The notes under the pieces: model-generated | The model's input: only the letters and a program-made list of their open reading frames with translations | What the model was told of the DNA's origin: nothing | Database searches by the model: none | Program-made: the position numbers and the translations under genes | In this document: positions 46,672 through 58,059 of the stretch, piece after piece | How the letters are laid out: every line of letters starts with the position of its first letter | Numbering within the stretch: position 1 is the stretch's first letter | DNA from: Oryzias latipes | Taxonomy: Eukaryota > Chordata > Actinopteri > Beloniformes > Adrianichthyidae | NCBI RefSeq assembly: GCF_002234675.1 | Contig: NC_019859.2 | Span: forward strand, 15,177,002-15,241,001 | Direction of reading: 5' to 3' | DNA length: 64,000 bases

Positions 46672-48786
46672 TTATGGCTCAAACAGGAAGGGGAAGTTGA
46701 CATTGCCCTGGTGAGGGGAAAAAAGACAGCTAAGTCAAAAAAAAGGAAATACCTTCAGAAAAAGAATGAGACTTTTTTTCTGTGCGAATATACCTCATCA
46801 GTCCCAGGACCAGTTGCGTCACCTCGAGGATCAGGAGGAACTGTAGAGGACTCTTTTTGTGTCCCGGCGGGCCATGTCTGACAATGAAATAGAATTTAAC
46901 CATGTTGTAAAATAGCAGGATAGTCAAACTGATAAACATTCTTGAGTTTTAAACTGTCCATCAGTTGGTTGGTTTGAATTACAACGCAAGTTCAGTCAAA
47001 AACTCACCCTTTCCGTCTGTAGCTTTGGCTTGGAACCCTGCTAAAATTTATGAGATGCAAGAAAATATATGAAAAACAAACACATACAGTCAGATGCAGA
47101 CACAGCACTGATGCATTTTAAATGTTGATGTTACTACTATTTCTGAAACTCTTCACATTCGCCAAATTGTCTTTTGGTTCAGTGATAAAAGCAAAATTTC
47201 CAAACTGTTGGAATTTCCAAAAAAAAAAACATGTTGACAGGCTCCGGTAGCCTCATGACCCCAAAAGGAATACAGCCACTTCATAAAATGAATGTAGGGA
47301 GGAAAATTTTGAATGCGCGAAAACTCAAATGACAAGGATGCTTCAAAAGTAAAGTAAACTAACGATCCAGACCAATAAAGATTTCAGCTATGATATGCAA
47401 AAATATTATAATGTAAATATAACTAGAGCCAGTCTGAGAAAATAGGATTGAATGTATTGTTAAAGTTAAAAAAAAAAGTTTAGTAAGCATAATTTATCAC
47501 TGTCAAAAATCCAGGAGCACCACAGAAACCCATGTTGGTGTTGTTATAATAAAGAACTGCCATTGCCATCACTGCTTTATGAGTCAATGTCCACAATTAC
47601 AGAGTATTACTATCCCGTGGTCAACAATTTGACTCATCATCGTGTTCAGAAACTCCAAAACATGAATTAGGTCAAAGTCAATGTACTATTTTATTTGACC
47701 CTTTTCATCACTAATATCTGTATGTTGATTAAAAGGACAAAAAAAAACATTGAAATCTTTGATTTTCAAACATTCATGGTCTCCTTTATGTCTGACCTGC
47801 AGGGGGAGCTGAGGTCTCTGGGTGGTTCTGTCCAGGTTCTGCTGTCCGTTGTTGGGTTGGAGCATGGCAGGATTCCTCTGCTGCGGATAACCGTAAGATG
47901 GAACAAAATAGCGAAAGCCCTGCGAATGAAAGGGACCAACATCAGTGATGAACTCTCTCAAGATTAATTTTTGTATCCCCACTTAGTGTGTAATTTACCT
48001 GCTGTCTGGGAAACTGAGGGAACCCAAAAGATGGGTACTGAAATGATGGGTACATCTGAGAACATGTCAAATTAATTTTGGTTAGCTTCAAAGCTCCAGT
48101 CACAGTGTAGGTACAAGGTATTGTTTTACAATCATGGAATTTATTACCTGCACTGGGTTCTGGGCTTGCTGAGGGATGTTGGGATTATTGGGATCCTGCT
48201 GAGGTCCAAGTTGCTCCTGCTGACCGTTTGGAACAAACACGGATGTCACCTGCCCGCCCTGGTTCGGGAGCAGCAGCTGTGGACCCTGGGGACCAAATGG
48301 ACCTGCTATCTGGGGGTTTAGATTCAGCATCTGATGGGTCAGCAACAAATCAGGCTGCTGGAGAACAAGTTGGGGTAACAGGGATGATGCCTGAAAGAGG
48401 AGCACACAGGTGAGTTCTAAGATCTGAGAGAAGGCATCATGCAGAGAAAGCATGCAGTCTCATACCTGAGCTTGTCCAAGAGCTGCAAGGGTTAATCCAT
48501 TGAGTCTCAATATCTGAACACACAAATGGTTTAGATAAGAAAAGGGAATCTGACTTTTTTGTATGCACATAGTTAGAAACGAGGGCTTTAATAGTGATAG
48601 ATACTTTAAAAATTACCTCATTGCTATTGCTGGCAATAAGTACCTTGAATAAACATCAACAAGTTAGTCGATCTGTACAATGACATGTCAAAATATGCAC
48701 ATGCATTACGTAGAAATATAACTTACAGGCAAAGGAAGGCTTGCTCTGAAAAGGCAGATCAACAGAAGGGCAGCGTGCAGCTTCAT
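46672..48786 (-). CDS. odam: odam, odontogenic ameloblast-associated protein
   Basis: Secreted SCPP of the enamel organ and junctional epithelium in mammals; in fish it is tied to enameloid and epithelial attachment. Nine coding exons, all phase 0, total 236 residues: 48727-48786 (signal MKLHAALLLICLFRASLPLP), 48617-48643 (VLIASNSNE), 48466-48513 (ILRLNGLTLAALGQAQ), 48148-48390 (81 residues, Gln/Pro/Leu-rich), 47999-48055 (MYPSFQYPSFGFPQFPRQQ), 47797-47919 (GFRYFVPSYGYPQQRNP and following), 47008-47040 (QGSKPKLQTER), 46794-46877 (TWPAGTQKESSTVPPDPRGD and following, ends GTDE) and 46672-46707 (GNVNFPFLFEP, stop TAA). The SASNSNE-type motif at the start of the mature protein, followed by Leu/Asn, then Gln-rich and Tyr/Phe-rich blocks, matches mammalian ODAM in order. 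Ser-Asn-Glu is a FAM20C-type site. All donors are GT and acceptors AG. An AATAAA lies near 46580, and a TATA-like TTTAAAAG near 48965. Confidence 0.92.
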
Positions 48787-48962
48787 GATGTCCTTGAGAA
48801 AGTTGAAATAAGAAACTTGTTTCAAACAAATACTATGAAAATTCTTATCCAAACTGCAGAGAAAAAGATGCTTTCTCTTGCTCTATGAGTGTTAACGAAC
48901 CTATCTTAGGGTTGCTCTGGCTCTTCTTTCCTATTCTCTCTGCCTCCTCATCTCGCCTGGAT

Positions 48963-48975
48963 GGCTTTTAAATTC
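48963..48975 (-). promoter_or_regulatory. TATA-like box upstream of odam
   Basis: Minus strand AATTTAAAAGCC lies about 180 bp upstream of the odam ATG. This leaves room for a short non-coding first exon, as in other SCPP genes. The exon 1 donor was not pinned down. Confidence 0.4.
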
Positions 48976-48979
48976 TCTA

Positions 48980-50029
48980 CACGACAGCCACTCAAGTTCA
49001 CCAACAACTCATCCAGACAATGTGCGGTCAGAGTGACAGACAGTCCTTAAAGCAGCAGACTCAGACACTTACAACACAGGACAGGTAAGTATGTTATTAT
49101 GCATAAGTCATGTCTCCAAACATCAAGTCATGCTCTGGGCCAAGTTATTCCCAACTCTGCTGAAAGACTTTAAACTTGTTTCCAGTGTTGGTGAAATTAA
49201 CAGATTAGCATTGTCCTTTTACCAGCCCACTTAGTGCAATAACTAAAGGTTGTAGACATGTTTCCATGTGTTCTCCTCTTAGCAACAATCAGTTTTGCAT
49301 TTCTAACAATTCAGCATGTAATTATAGCCATTAGAAATGTTGACATGTCATGAGAAAAACAGGAGCAAACTTGTGATCAGACACTTGTCACTGCTTTTTC
49401 ATCATACTTAGACTGATGTTGAAATCTAATTGGACTGAATTGATGCAAATGATGATAGTTGTCCTAAGCAGCTTTGCACCTTGCTTCAGCTTCAGTGTGG
49501 GGTTTTTGTTACACTGCGTTTTGTGACGTTTGACTTATCGTTCAGCTTTTTTTAAAACAGATTTGTGAAAAAATGCTATCTGCTACGCACAAGTGACTGA
49601 AAGTAAGACGTTTTTGTTTCAAATGTCAAAAGTAGAACATTAAAACACAGATACATTTTTTTAAATACTTTAATTTTATTTCCCTGTACATTCAAGATAT
49701 TATACACAAGAGTCCATAAAGGCTGACGCCTTAAAGGCTGAATCAGGACATGTTGGATCTCAAAGTAAGACGATGCAGGAGAAGTCTCCCAGCATTTAAG
49801 CAGTGAAGCTGTACTTTAGAAAAAGTAACTTAAAATGCTTTTTGTGAGTTTGGCTGACTACATAGGCAAAGAGTGTGGTTTAGTGTTCTACAACCAGAGC
49901 AAATATTTGTCTATCAGGTCCTGCATGATGGAAAAGTTAGAAAGAAGTCATATCTCATCAAAAAAATGTATACAATCTTATTTATAAAAATGACCTGCAT
50001 TCCAACTGTGGGTGAGCCTGGTCATGCAA
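48980..50029. other. Upstream region of odam
   Basis: No coding frame. Any odam enhancer would lie here, but I see no element that I can name. Confidence 0.4.
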
Positions 50030-50995
50030 GTTTTCTATGCTTCTCGGGGACCACCACCTGTCTTAGGTGTCCACCTCATGGGCAGAGGTGGACGGTCCCT
50101 GCCTTGCTCTCTTCCCGACCTCCCATGAAGTGGGAGGGTGGTTGCCTGGAGCCTGGGGCGGGTCTCCTGTGGATCGTTAAGGGGGGGATTGCCCGGAGCT
50201 TCGGGGTGGTGGTGGGCTGCTCGTCTGGGGTCGGGGTCCCATTCTGGCCCCTCTGGCGGGGCTGAGGGATGTCCTCCTGGCTGGGCTGGGACCTGCACTC
50301 TTCGTGCTCCTGTGCCTCCCTGCTCTTTGGCATTGGGGCCCTTTGTGGTGGTCCTGCTGGCCCTGGTCCGGGGTCCAGGTTCCCTCTATCTGGTAAACCA
50401 GGGCTACCTGGCTGCCTCTACCGCTTTAGCGGGGGTCTTGGTGTGGGGACTGCTGGGCGCTCTCCCTCTTTTTGCATTCTATCATCCACCTCAGCAGAAC
50501 ATAAACACCCACCTGAGCAGAGGCGTCAGCTCACCTTATATAAATAGTATATGTGACAGATTGAACTGCTTTACATGTGTTGGTTTGTATGTACATGTTC
50601 GTGTGAACCTTAGTTTGGTTAAGTACATGTTGACATGTTTGTATGCGAAGGTTTATGGAGCAAGCAGGTATGCTTGTAACACTTGAGTATATACGTGGAC
50701 AGACCCCGCCCCTTTTGACTTACACTTACACCAGACAGTAATGATGATAATCCTCCAGCATATTGCTGCTTTATGATTTTACCCTCCCCACCACCACCTC
50801 TGTAATCATCGTACAGACTTCCTTTTCAGCCTTTTCTCCCTTTCTTCTGTGCCCTTACCCCCTGTTTTCAATATCCCTCCCTTTTTTCCTCTTTTTATTT
50901 TCCCGTCCGGTCCAACAACAAAAAATGGAAACAAATGTAATCAATATAAATAAAGTTTAGCCTAAATCACAAAAGGGGTTTATACAAATACACAC
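50030..50995 (+). repeat. GC-rich interspersed repeat, class unknown
   Basis: 50040-50470 is much richer in G+C than the surroundings and has open frames on both strands, none resembling a known protein. The 3' end ATATAAATAAAGTTTAGCCT recurs at 36595-36620, which marks it as a dispersed repeat rather than a gene or CpG island. Confidence 0.5.
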
Positions 50996-51748
50996 CAGTG
51001 TGTTAGAAGATCCAGAACCGCCTGTTGTAACAGTAAAATATGTCCAACACAACAGTCCTTCAGCTGCTATCCGTGTGCTCAGCTTTTGGACAGGACAAGT
51101 TAAAAAAAGGAAAATGAGCTGCATTAATATGTACATGAACCACCAGGAAAAAAGAGTAATTTCGGGTGACACCTGAATGTGTCTTTGCTAACTATTTTGT
51201 TTATTTAAAAATATATCATTTTATTTTATTTTTCATGTTTTAATTTATTATACTGTATTCATCCCACATTGGGAAATTCGTGCTCTGCATTTTAGACTGT
51301 AAGGCACTGACTGCCTGATGGGTCTAATAATATGTTAGGCATTTGATCTCTCAGTTTTAAATTTCAGTCAATTTGTTTCTGTTTTAACATTTTATTTGTG
51401 TTATACTTTAGATGATTGGACAGAGAGACATACATTTATCAATCTTTTAAACCTGCTTGATTCCTTTGGGGGTCACTGGGTTGCTGGAACCTATCTTGGC
51501 CGTTGTTGAGTGAAAGACTGAGGGTGACAAACATTGCGGATTCAATCATAGAAGTGCAAAGATCTTTTTACTTGTTCAAGCCAAAATTAACTTATTTGTC
51601 TTGAGGAAAATTAGAACTCCACTGCACATCTTTAGACCCACAATAGTTCTAGCAGCACTCCACTGGCTCTGGGTTAATTTCAGATTTCCTTTTAAAAAAT
51701 GTGTTTTCTGGAAAACCTGCGGGATCCCTGGAGTTTGACACCCCTGTC
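50996..51748. other. Intergenic with an L2-tail-like trace
   Basis: 51255-51290 (ATTCATCCCACATTGGGAAA) resembles an L2-type 3' end; nothing else recognised. Confidence 0.4.
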
Positions 51749-51960
51749 ATAACCCTTGTGCTATCCTAGGCACTTTGACATTGAGAGGTGGGTCATCTAG
51801 ACCCACTAGACAGTGCACTGAACTTTTTTTCTTCAATGATTTGTGATCTTCACTGGTGTCCATGGATTACATGAAATCTTTCCACCTTTATCCACCTTTG
51901 TCATGGTAGAGAGAACACGTCAAGGGTCATCTTGACCCCATAGGATAGCACAAGGGTTAA
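51749..51960. mobile_element. TTAA-flanked MITE, copy 1
   Basis: Ends ACCCTTGTGCTATCCTAG and, inverted, GGATAGCACAAGGGTTAA; inner palindrome GGGTCATCTAGACCC. About 210 bp. TTAA with CCC ends suggests mobilisation by a piggyBac-type transposase. Confidence 0.82.
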
Positions 51961-52275
51961 AACCTCTGGTCAAGTTTTATTAGTTGTCCTCCACACACAT
52001 TTTAAAAATAGACAAATGCATTTCATGGAACCCATTTGTCCTAATCCTCAGTTGATTTAGTCGAGGTTTTTAAAACACAACTAAAGACCTTTTGAATACA
52101 GCAAATGTTGGTTTTATATTGACAAGATTTTATGATTTCAGGTTTTTATATTTACCGGGTAATAGGTTTTTTTTCTTGTTTTATCCTGTTTTTGATGTTG
52201 TTTTAACCTGTTATGTTTAGCACTTTGTGATTCTTTCTGGGAAAAGTGCCATATAGATACACTTTTCTTACTTGC

Positions 52276-52487
52276 TTAACCCTTGTGCTATCCTAGGCAC
52301 TTTAACATTGGGAGGTGGGTCAGCTAGACCCACTAGACAGTGCGCTGAACCTTTTTTCTTCAATGATTTGTGATCTTCACTGGTGTCCATGGATTACATG
52401 AAATCTTTCCACCTTTATCCACCTTTGTCATGGTAGGGAGAACACGTCAATGGTCATCTTGACCCCATAGGATAGCATAAGGGTTAC
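52276..52487. mobile_element. TTAA-flanked MITE, copy 2
   Basis: Same orientation as copy 1, only about 320 bp away, differing at few positions. Left TTAA at 52276-52279. Confidence 0.82.
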
Positions 52488-52814
52488 AATTATTATCTGG
52501 GATGATCTTGAGTGAGTATTTTTGAGTTCTCGTGTTCATGTCTATCATGATTTGTTGTGACAATTTGTCTTGTTTCCTCGCTGTCCTGTAGGTGGCAGCA
52601 GATATCAAATTTGGAGTGCATTTAGTTCAATGAGACTGTTCTGAGCATCAAATCAGAGAAATCCCAATTTTTTAATTAGATTACTAATTATACAATAAGC
52701 AGAAGACATGGTGCAATCAGAATTTTTATTATGCCCAAAAAATCCATAAGCATTGAAAGTACATAAAGAAAGTCATAAAAAAATGCTTCCTTGTGATGTG
52801 TTGAAGAAGCAATT

Positions 52815-54092
52815 CTAGTTCATTGCACGTTTTTCTTCAACACAGGGTGGTGCTGTGGCCGTTGACTCAGCGGGAACCTCAATCTGAGATAAAGAAAGAA
52901 GTCAGTAGTTATTTGTCAATAGAGGTCCAATAAACGCACTTTAACCTCACTCACTTGATCTCTGCACGTGTTTTTCAGTCTTACCTGAGGATCCACGGTG
53001 GATCTCAGACTATTTTGAGGTTTGAAAGTCTGACGCTGGAAACAGACAGGAACACTTAGATTGTATTTGTGGCACATGCAGACTGTCAATTTTTCAGATT
53101 CATCACTTCTTACCCTGAATCTTCTCAGTGGATCAGGCTGAAGGGGAAGCTGCTGCTGGGCGGCACCGCCTCCCATTACCTAAACGAACAAAACAAGAGA
53201 ACGAGTCTGTCTAACAATTGTAAAATCTCTAACTAGTTATAAATGTTGTGACAGAATAGGTACCATCTGAGGCTGCTGAGGTGGGTTCATTTGGGCCATT
53301 TGACCCATTTGAGGCATTTGGGCCATTTGACCCATTTGAGGCATTTGGGCCATTTGACCCATTTGAGGCATTTGGGCCATTTGACCCATTTGAGGCATTT
53401 GGGCCATTTGACCTATTTGAGGCATTTGGGCCATTTGAGGAACACCCATGAAAGGAACCTGGTAGATAACAAAAAAGGCATGAAGATTATTTTCAGTTAT
53501 TACTTTTCTGAGACAGTTACACCATTACAAGTGACATGGATGGAAGTAATTTCTATTAAAGACCCCATTGACTGCTGCAGGGAACAGATTAGGCACAGGA
53601 CCACGGAGGGCAAAGGTGGGGAGTCCAGGAACAAACTGAGGAGACAAATTGTTGCAAATGTGTTCTTATTTGATTTATACATCAAGAATCTGTTTTCCTG
53701 TTTGAGTTCAGATGACAACATCTCACACTCACCTGAGCGAACTGGGGCTGTCCAATGAATCCCACTCCACCGCCGGCCACCAAAGGGGGGTTCAGACCTC
53801 CTGCCATCATGTTATTGAGCATTCCTGCATTCATGGCTGCCAAGAGTCTTGCCGTCTGGACAGACCAAAGAAAAAAGTATGTTTTTCACATGAAATCATT
53901 TAAAATCCTGGGCAAAATATAAATACATTCACATTGATCTCACCTTGCCTGCATTAACCTGCAATAAAAAAGGAAATAAAACAAATTATACCATCAGCAA
54001 GCGAGGATGTAAAGAAACGCAAATACTAATATGTAAATTATACTTACATAGCTGATGGTTGCTATGAATGCAGCAAAGAGAAGAAACTTCAT
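52815..54092 (-). CDS. Met/Gln/Pro-repeat secreted protein, likely P/Q-rich SCPP
   Basis: Seven coding exons, all joined in phase 0, give about 187 residues: 54048-54092 (signal peptide start MKFLLFAAFIATISY), 53944-53958 (VNAGK), 53733-53855 (TARLLAAMNAGMLNNMM, then a Gly-rich part), 53264-53458 (65 residues, mostly a nine-residue repeat close to QMAQMPQMG, about five copies), 53114-53179 (VMGGGAAQQQLPLQPDPLRR), 52985-53035 (RQTFKPQNSLRSTVDPQ) and 52815-52883 (IEVPAESTATAPPCVEEKR, stop TAG). Acceptors are standard; the donor after the repeat exon (ATG|GTACCT) is weak. Phase-0 exons, the tiny second exon and Gln/Pro richness fit the enamel-matrix-like SCPP genes. I saw no S-x-E motif, and there is one Cys near the C-terminus, both atypical. 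The repeats are 27 bp at DNA level. I cannot assign a named orthologue. Confidence 0.78.
53270..53445 (-). repeat. 27-bp coding minisatellite in the Met/Gln-repeat gene
   Basis: On the plus strand the unit is GGCATTTGGGCCATTTGACC plus CATTTGA, repeated about five times with few differences (one copy has CCTATTTGA). It encodes the QMAQMPQMG array. The uniformity suggests recent expansion or gene conversion. Confidence 0.85.
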
Positions 54093-54729
54093 TCTGCCAC
54101 TTGGGATCAGTCAAATGTGCTCTCGCTTCAAACTTTTGAAAGAACACGGTAACTCTCTGTATTCGGAACAGCTTTTTATCTGTGCAAGAGATTATTACGA
54201 GCCAATTAGAAAGAGCCTTTTGGGACAGTGTGTTTGTCACCTGCATGTCAGAGGAATTTTGTTAGGTGACATCTTAATTTTTAACAATAAGAGCATTAAA
54301 GGACTATAGGAGTGTAAGCTGTCTTTTACCTCATAGAGATAAAGGACTTCTCCACATCTTACACTAATCTTTACTCAGCGAAGAGACCACAACTAAATGA
54401 CTGAGTGAGTCAGTGTCTTGAGATTTGTGGTTAGAGGGATATGTGAAACTTACTAACCAAAAACCTACAAGAAGCCTTAAAACGGTGTGGATTGTGGTCA
54501 TGAATGGCTAGAAGCTGACATCATTATTATTAGGTGCTTTCTGCTAATGACACAATGAAAGGCAAAGGGCCAACTGCTTGTGACATTTCATAATATTATT
54601 TTTATTCATGTCTGCAATGCAAGAAGCAGGTTGACCCTTCGCTAACTACAGTAGAGATTAATTTTAATCTTATTCAAGAAATTAGTCATTTAAAAAAAAC
54701 ATTTATTAAGAAACATTTTTACTTGATTA

Positions 54730-54942
54730 TTAACCCTTGTGCTATCCTAGGGACTGTAACATTGGGAGTTGGGTCATCTAGACCCACTAGACAGTGCTCT
54801 GAACCTTTTTTCTTCAATGATTTGTGATCCTCACTGGTGTCCATGGATTACATGAAATCTTTCCACCTTTATTCACCTTTGTCATGGTAGGGAGAACATG
54901 TCAATGTAAGGGTGGGGTCATCTAAGATAGCACAAGGGTTAA
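54730..54942. mobile_element. TTAA-flanked MITE, copy 3
   Basis: TTAA at both ends (54730-54733, 54939-54942). It has the variant interior GTAAGGGTGGGGTCATCTAA near the right end. Confidence 0.85.
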
Positions 54943-55126
54943 GTACAGATGTTTGAATGAAAAACAAGTGAATTAAGAAACATTTATACTTAGAATAAAA
55001 CCAGACTATGTTCATGTAATAGAAACTTCCTGGATTGATCAGTTTTTGGAATTTTATTAAGTGTAATTGTGTTAACAATGTAAGTAACACAGGGGAACAT
55101 AAATTACATTTTAAAGCCTTACTTAA

Positions 55127-55255
55127 GATAAGATAAGATAAGATAAGATAAGATAAGATAAGATAAGATAAGATAAGATAAGATAAGATAAGATAAGATA
55201 AGATAAGATAAGACTTTTTTTCAGCCCACAATGGGGAAATTATTTTGTCTGCAAA
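55127..55255 (-). repeat. (AGATA)n microsatellite on an L2-type LINE tail
   Basis: About 17 AGATA units at 55127-55212, followed by CAGCCCACAATGGGGAAATT, the complement of an L2-type 3' end. The LINE body is absent, so this is a tail-only remnant whose TATCT tail expanded. Confidence 0.85.
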
Positions 55256-57337
55256 GTGACAATAAATAGTACAACAGTACAGAAGAACATCTTTAACTTA
55301 CACCACAATTAAATTGAATTAAAATTAAAATAATGACCAAACAACAACACCAGTTTTTGATACCAGAAAACACAATAATCTTTATTAGCTTTATTTTCTG
55401 GTATTAAATTTTGATTTTGGCTTCTAAAAGTCTGAGAACCACAAGAGTTTCACAAAGTCACCAGATAGAAAAACAAGCCTGCCAGCAGGTAAAAATCATC
55501 ACTAAACAACACTAAAATATTTATAGCAAAGAAAAAAACACAGGGTAATATAGAGGTGACCATGGATGAGAAACCTGATGTGTTTTTATAAGGAAGTGCA
55601 AATGGGTTTAATGACTGATCCCACCAAACACTGAGGTTAAATTTAAGCAAAAATTAAATGATTCATTGACTTCCAAATACATATAATAGTTGTTTCTGTT
55701 AAAAAGGCACAGAAGCTACTTTCATACAGATCCAAGAGGTTTTTGTCAAGTTGAGGGTGGTTTGCCGAGGAGAAAATTACAGGAAAATTAAAGAGTAATG
55801 AGGAAACGTGATTTAACACCGTGAATGTTCTGAAACATGACTAATAATCTATGTACCTTCCATGCCCACTTAGTCCTGTGCAGTGTCAGCTGCAGGAGTC
55901 TATCCCTTCTGGGCGAAGATGGGTTACACCCTGGACAGTTAACCAGAACATCACGAGACGCACACAGTCACACCACCAAAGGACGCCATTTGAGTTCCCA
56001 ATCAGCCCATGAAGCATGTTTTTGGACCGTGGGAGGAAGCCAGGGTGCTGACAAAGCCTATCCTTGCTAATGGACAATACTGTAGAAAACCTCCACAGAA
56101 AGAACCCACCTGTGATTTGAATCAGGGGCTTTTGCTATGAGATGAGAGTGCTAACCACATCCTGAATCATGACAACAAGAACAAAAGTAGGAGAAAATAA
56201 GATTTAAAACCAGATCCACAGAAAATAAAGAAACAAACTCATTAACAAAATTAGAAGGAGCTGCTGAGATTGACAAATCAAACCAGTTCTAACCAAGACA
56301 AAAAAGCAGAGTGAAACTAAAGTCTGATTAATAATCTAAACTTAAAAAAAATAAACGTGAAACAGTCTGATGAATAAAACCAAAGAGAAGAGAAATGAAA
56401 GCGTTTACACTTTTTGTGTTAAGAAATTATACCTGACATAGAGTATGAGCAGACATCATGATTTCTTAGTCTGTGTATCTACCTTGACTCATATTTTGAG
56501 CATAAGTGTCGAGGCTGATGTTTGAATTTTGAATGTCAAAGTTAAAAACAATATGATTTATGTTAAAAGTCCCACCAGTTGCAGATACATCTTTATCTTT
56601 AAGGGTTTTGATAGAAACAGTAGTTTTTCAAAGGAGCTGATTATTCTAAAAGCTTTAATGAAAGTTTGCTTATTTTCCTAATAGCTGGTGACCTGTCCGG
56701 AGAATGTGAGGTGTTTCCAGCCATACACGTCCTATCAACAGGTTTTGAAACACTCTGAGTGGTTGTCTCATTATTTGGTCTGTGGAATGGTTTTTCAGCT
56801 GCTGACTGAGCAGCCCACAGCCAGGCAGGTAAACACTACGTGGGAAGTCTGGTCTGGAGCTTTAATTGTACACTGTCATGCTGTTCCAATTAGGAATCCC
56901 ATTTTTTTCCTGTAGAAATCACACCTTTTTATTTCCTTTTTCTGTGCTTCATAATACAGAGATAACGATTTGTTATTCATTTTTTGTTATTCACAAGCTC
57001 TAATAAAAACCCTTTATTTGCTAGAGAAAGCGAGGAAGTCTTATGTAAACATGCTGCAAGGTGGCACTGAGCTGTACGTAGAGGCTTGTGCGTCTTTTCT
57101 CTCCTCCATCCAAAATAACTGCAATCTTTGGGGCTGAACCCTCAGTGGGGAGGGATTTTATTTAAGATTACATGGTTTATCCTTCTTAGATAGATATAAT
57201 TTTAGTGACAAATGGTGTATATGTTCAGACTGAAAGAATAAACAAGCAGTTTTAAACTGAAATCATCAATTTATTTATTTATTTCTTGTGTCGATGACAG
57301 TAATTTCCATGTAGTTTACGAACAGCACAGACAAAAC
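55256..57337. other. Intergenic downstream of the Gly/Ala/Gln-rich gene
   Basis: AT-rich; 55870-56150 looks like a degraded dispersed repeat (GGGAGGAAGCCAGGGTGCTG). No gene was recognised. Confidence 0.4.
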
Positions 57338-57988
57338 TCATGGGACACTTCTTGGAGTTGTGTGGTCTAGATTCAGATGCTTCTCCTCTGGGTCCATCCC
57401 AGAGCTTTCTTCTTCATCGTCTTTTTCTTCTTCGGTGGCTGCTGTCTTCATCAGTGGAGACTGCGTCCTCCTGAGACGGGTTGCCACCGAACGTTGGAAT
57501 CTCAATCTTCCTAACGGTTGCCCAGCAGCAGCCGCACCCCCTGGAAGTTGCTGGTTCCCTGGCAAAGCCACTGGAATCATCTGCATTTGCCGAGGGTCTA
57601 TTCCAGCATTGTTCTGTGGCAGCACACCAAACACCATCACAGGTCCCCCGCCAGGTTGTCCAGCCATCTGCCCCTGTAGATTTCCATTGGCCCCACCTTG
57701 CTGGAGAGCTGTAAGGGGAATTAGCTGCTGCAGAGGAGCCTGGCCTCCGGGGTTTCCGACTGGCTGGATGAACAGAGACCCGCCAAGTTGGAGAAGGCGA
57801 GCAATGGTTTCACCAATGAGAGGAGCCCCATTCTGAGCGTTGACACCATTGCCAGCGGCTGCTGCTCCCACAGCTCCTCCATTGTTTTTGGCTGCTGCTT
57901 TCGCAAGAGCCTCAGCACTCCCTGAGGATACATCGGCCTGCACCACAACGACAAGAATCTGGAAAATAATCCACAGTATGCAGTACAT
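57338..57988 (-). CDS. Gly/Ala/Gln-rich secreted protein of the SCPP locus, intronless coding region
   Basis: A single open frame of 216 residues. The first 18 residues (MYCILWIIFQILVVVVQA) form a signal peptide. The mature protein opens DVSSGSAE, giving a Ser-Ala-Glu (S-x-E) kinase motif, runs through Ala/Gly/Asn- and Gln/Pro-rich low-complexity sequence (including IPLTALQQGG and MVFGVLPQNN), then a basic patch (RLRFQRSVATRLRR) that could be cut by a furin-like protease, and ends in an acidic stretch (EEEKDDEEESSG). A TATA box at 58044-58051 places transcription start about 30 bp upstream of this ATG, so I chose the ATG at 57988 over the longer open frame that begins with GTG at 58009. It lies between sparcl1 and the Met/Gln-repeat gene, on the same strand. 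Composition, signal peptide and position suggest a P/Q-rich SCPP; a distant resemblance to amelotin (IPLT, late basic/acidic part) is only an impression. Lack of coding introns is unusual for the family. Confidence 0.72.
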   Translation of the reverse strand: MYCILWIIFQILVVVVQADVSSGSAEALAKAAAKNNGGAVGAAAAGNGVNAQNGAPLIGETIARLLQLGGSLFIQPVGNPGGQAPLQQLIPLTALQQGGANGNLQGQMAGQPGGGPVMVFGVLPQNNAGIDPRQMQMIPVALPGNQQLPGGAAAAGQPLGRLRFQRSVATRLRRTQSPLMKTAATEEEKDDEEESSGMDPEEKHLNLDHTTPRSVP

Positions 57989-58043
57989 GTTTGAGCTTTG
58001 TGACAGCACACTACCAACAGGTGATCTTCTGCTTCTTTCCTCA

Positions 58044-58051
58044 CTTATATA
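58044..58051 (-). promoter_or_regulatory. TATA box of the Gly/Ala/Gln-rich gene
   Basis: The minus strand reads CTATATAAGTGAGG here, about 55-65 bp upstream of the chosen ATG. It resembles the TATATAAGAG boxes of the array genes at 29076 and 38193. Confidence 0.6.
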
Positions 58052-58059
58052 GAAAACAG

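Noticed and set aside
50138-50686. 182-residue open frame on the plus strand in the GC-rich block
   Set aside because: Low-complexity Gly/Trp/Leu text, overlapping open frames on the other strand, and a shared dispersed-repeat end. No signal of a real protein.
53291-53758. His/Leu-repeat open frame (GHLTHLRHL) on the plus strand
   Set aside because: Antisense of the Met/Gln repeat exon, whose splice sites fit the minus strand.
57360-57836. 158-residue open frame on the plus strand
   Set aside because: Antisense of the Gly/Ala/Gln-rich secreted gene, which has a signal peptide, TATA box and consistent strand.
57338-57988. Naming this gene amelotin
   Set aside because: The likeness is confined to composition and an IPLT motif; the exon structure does not match. 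Left unnamed.
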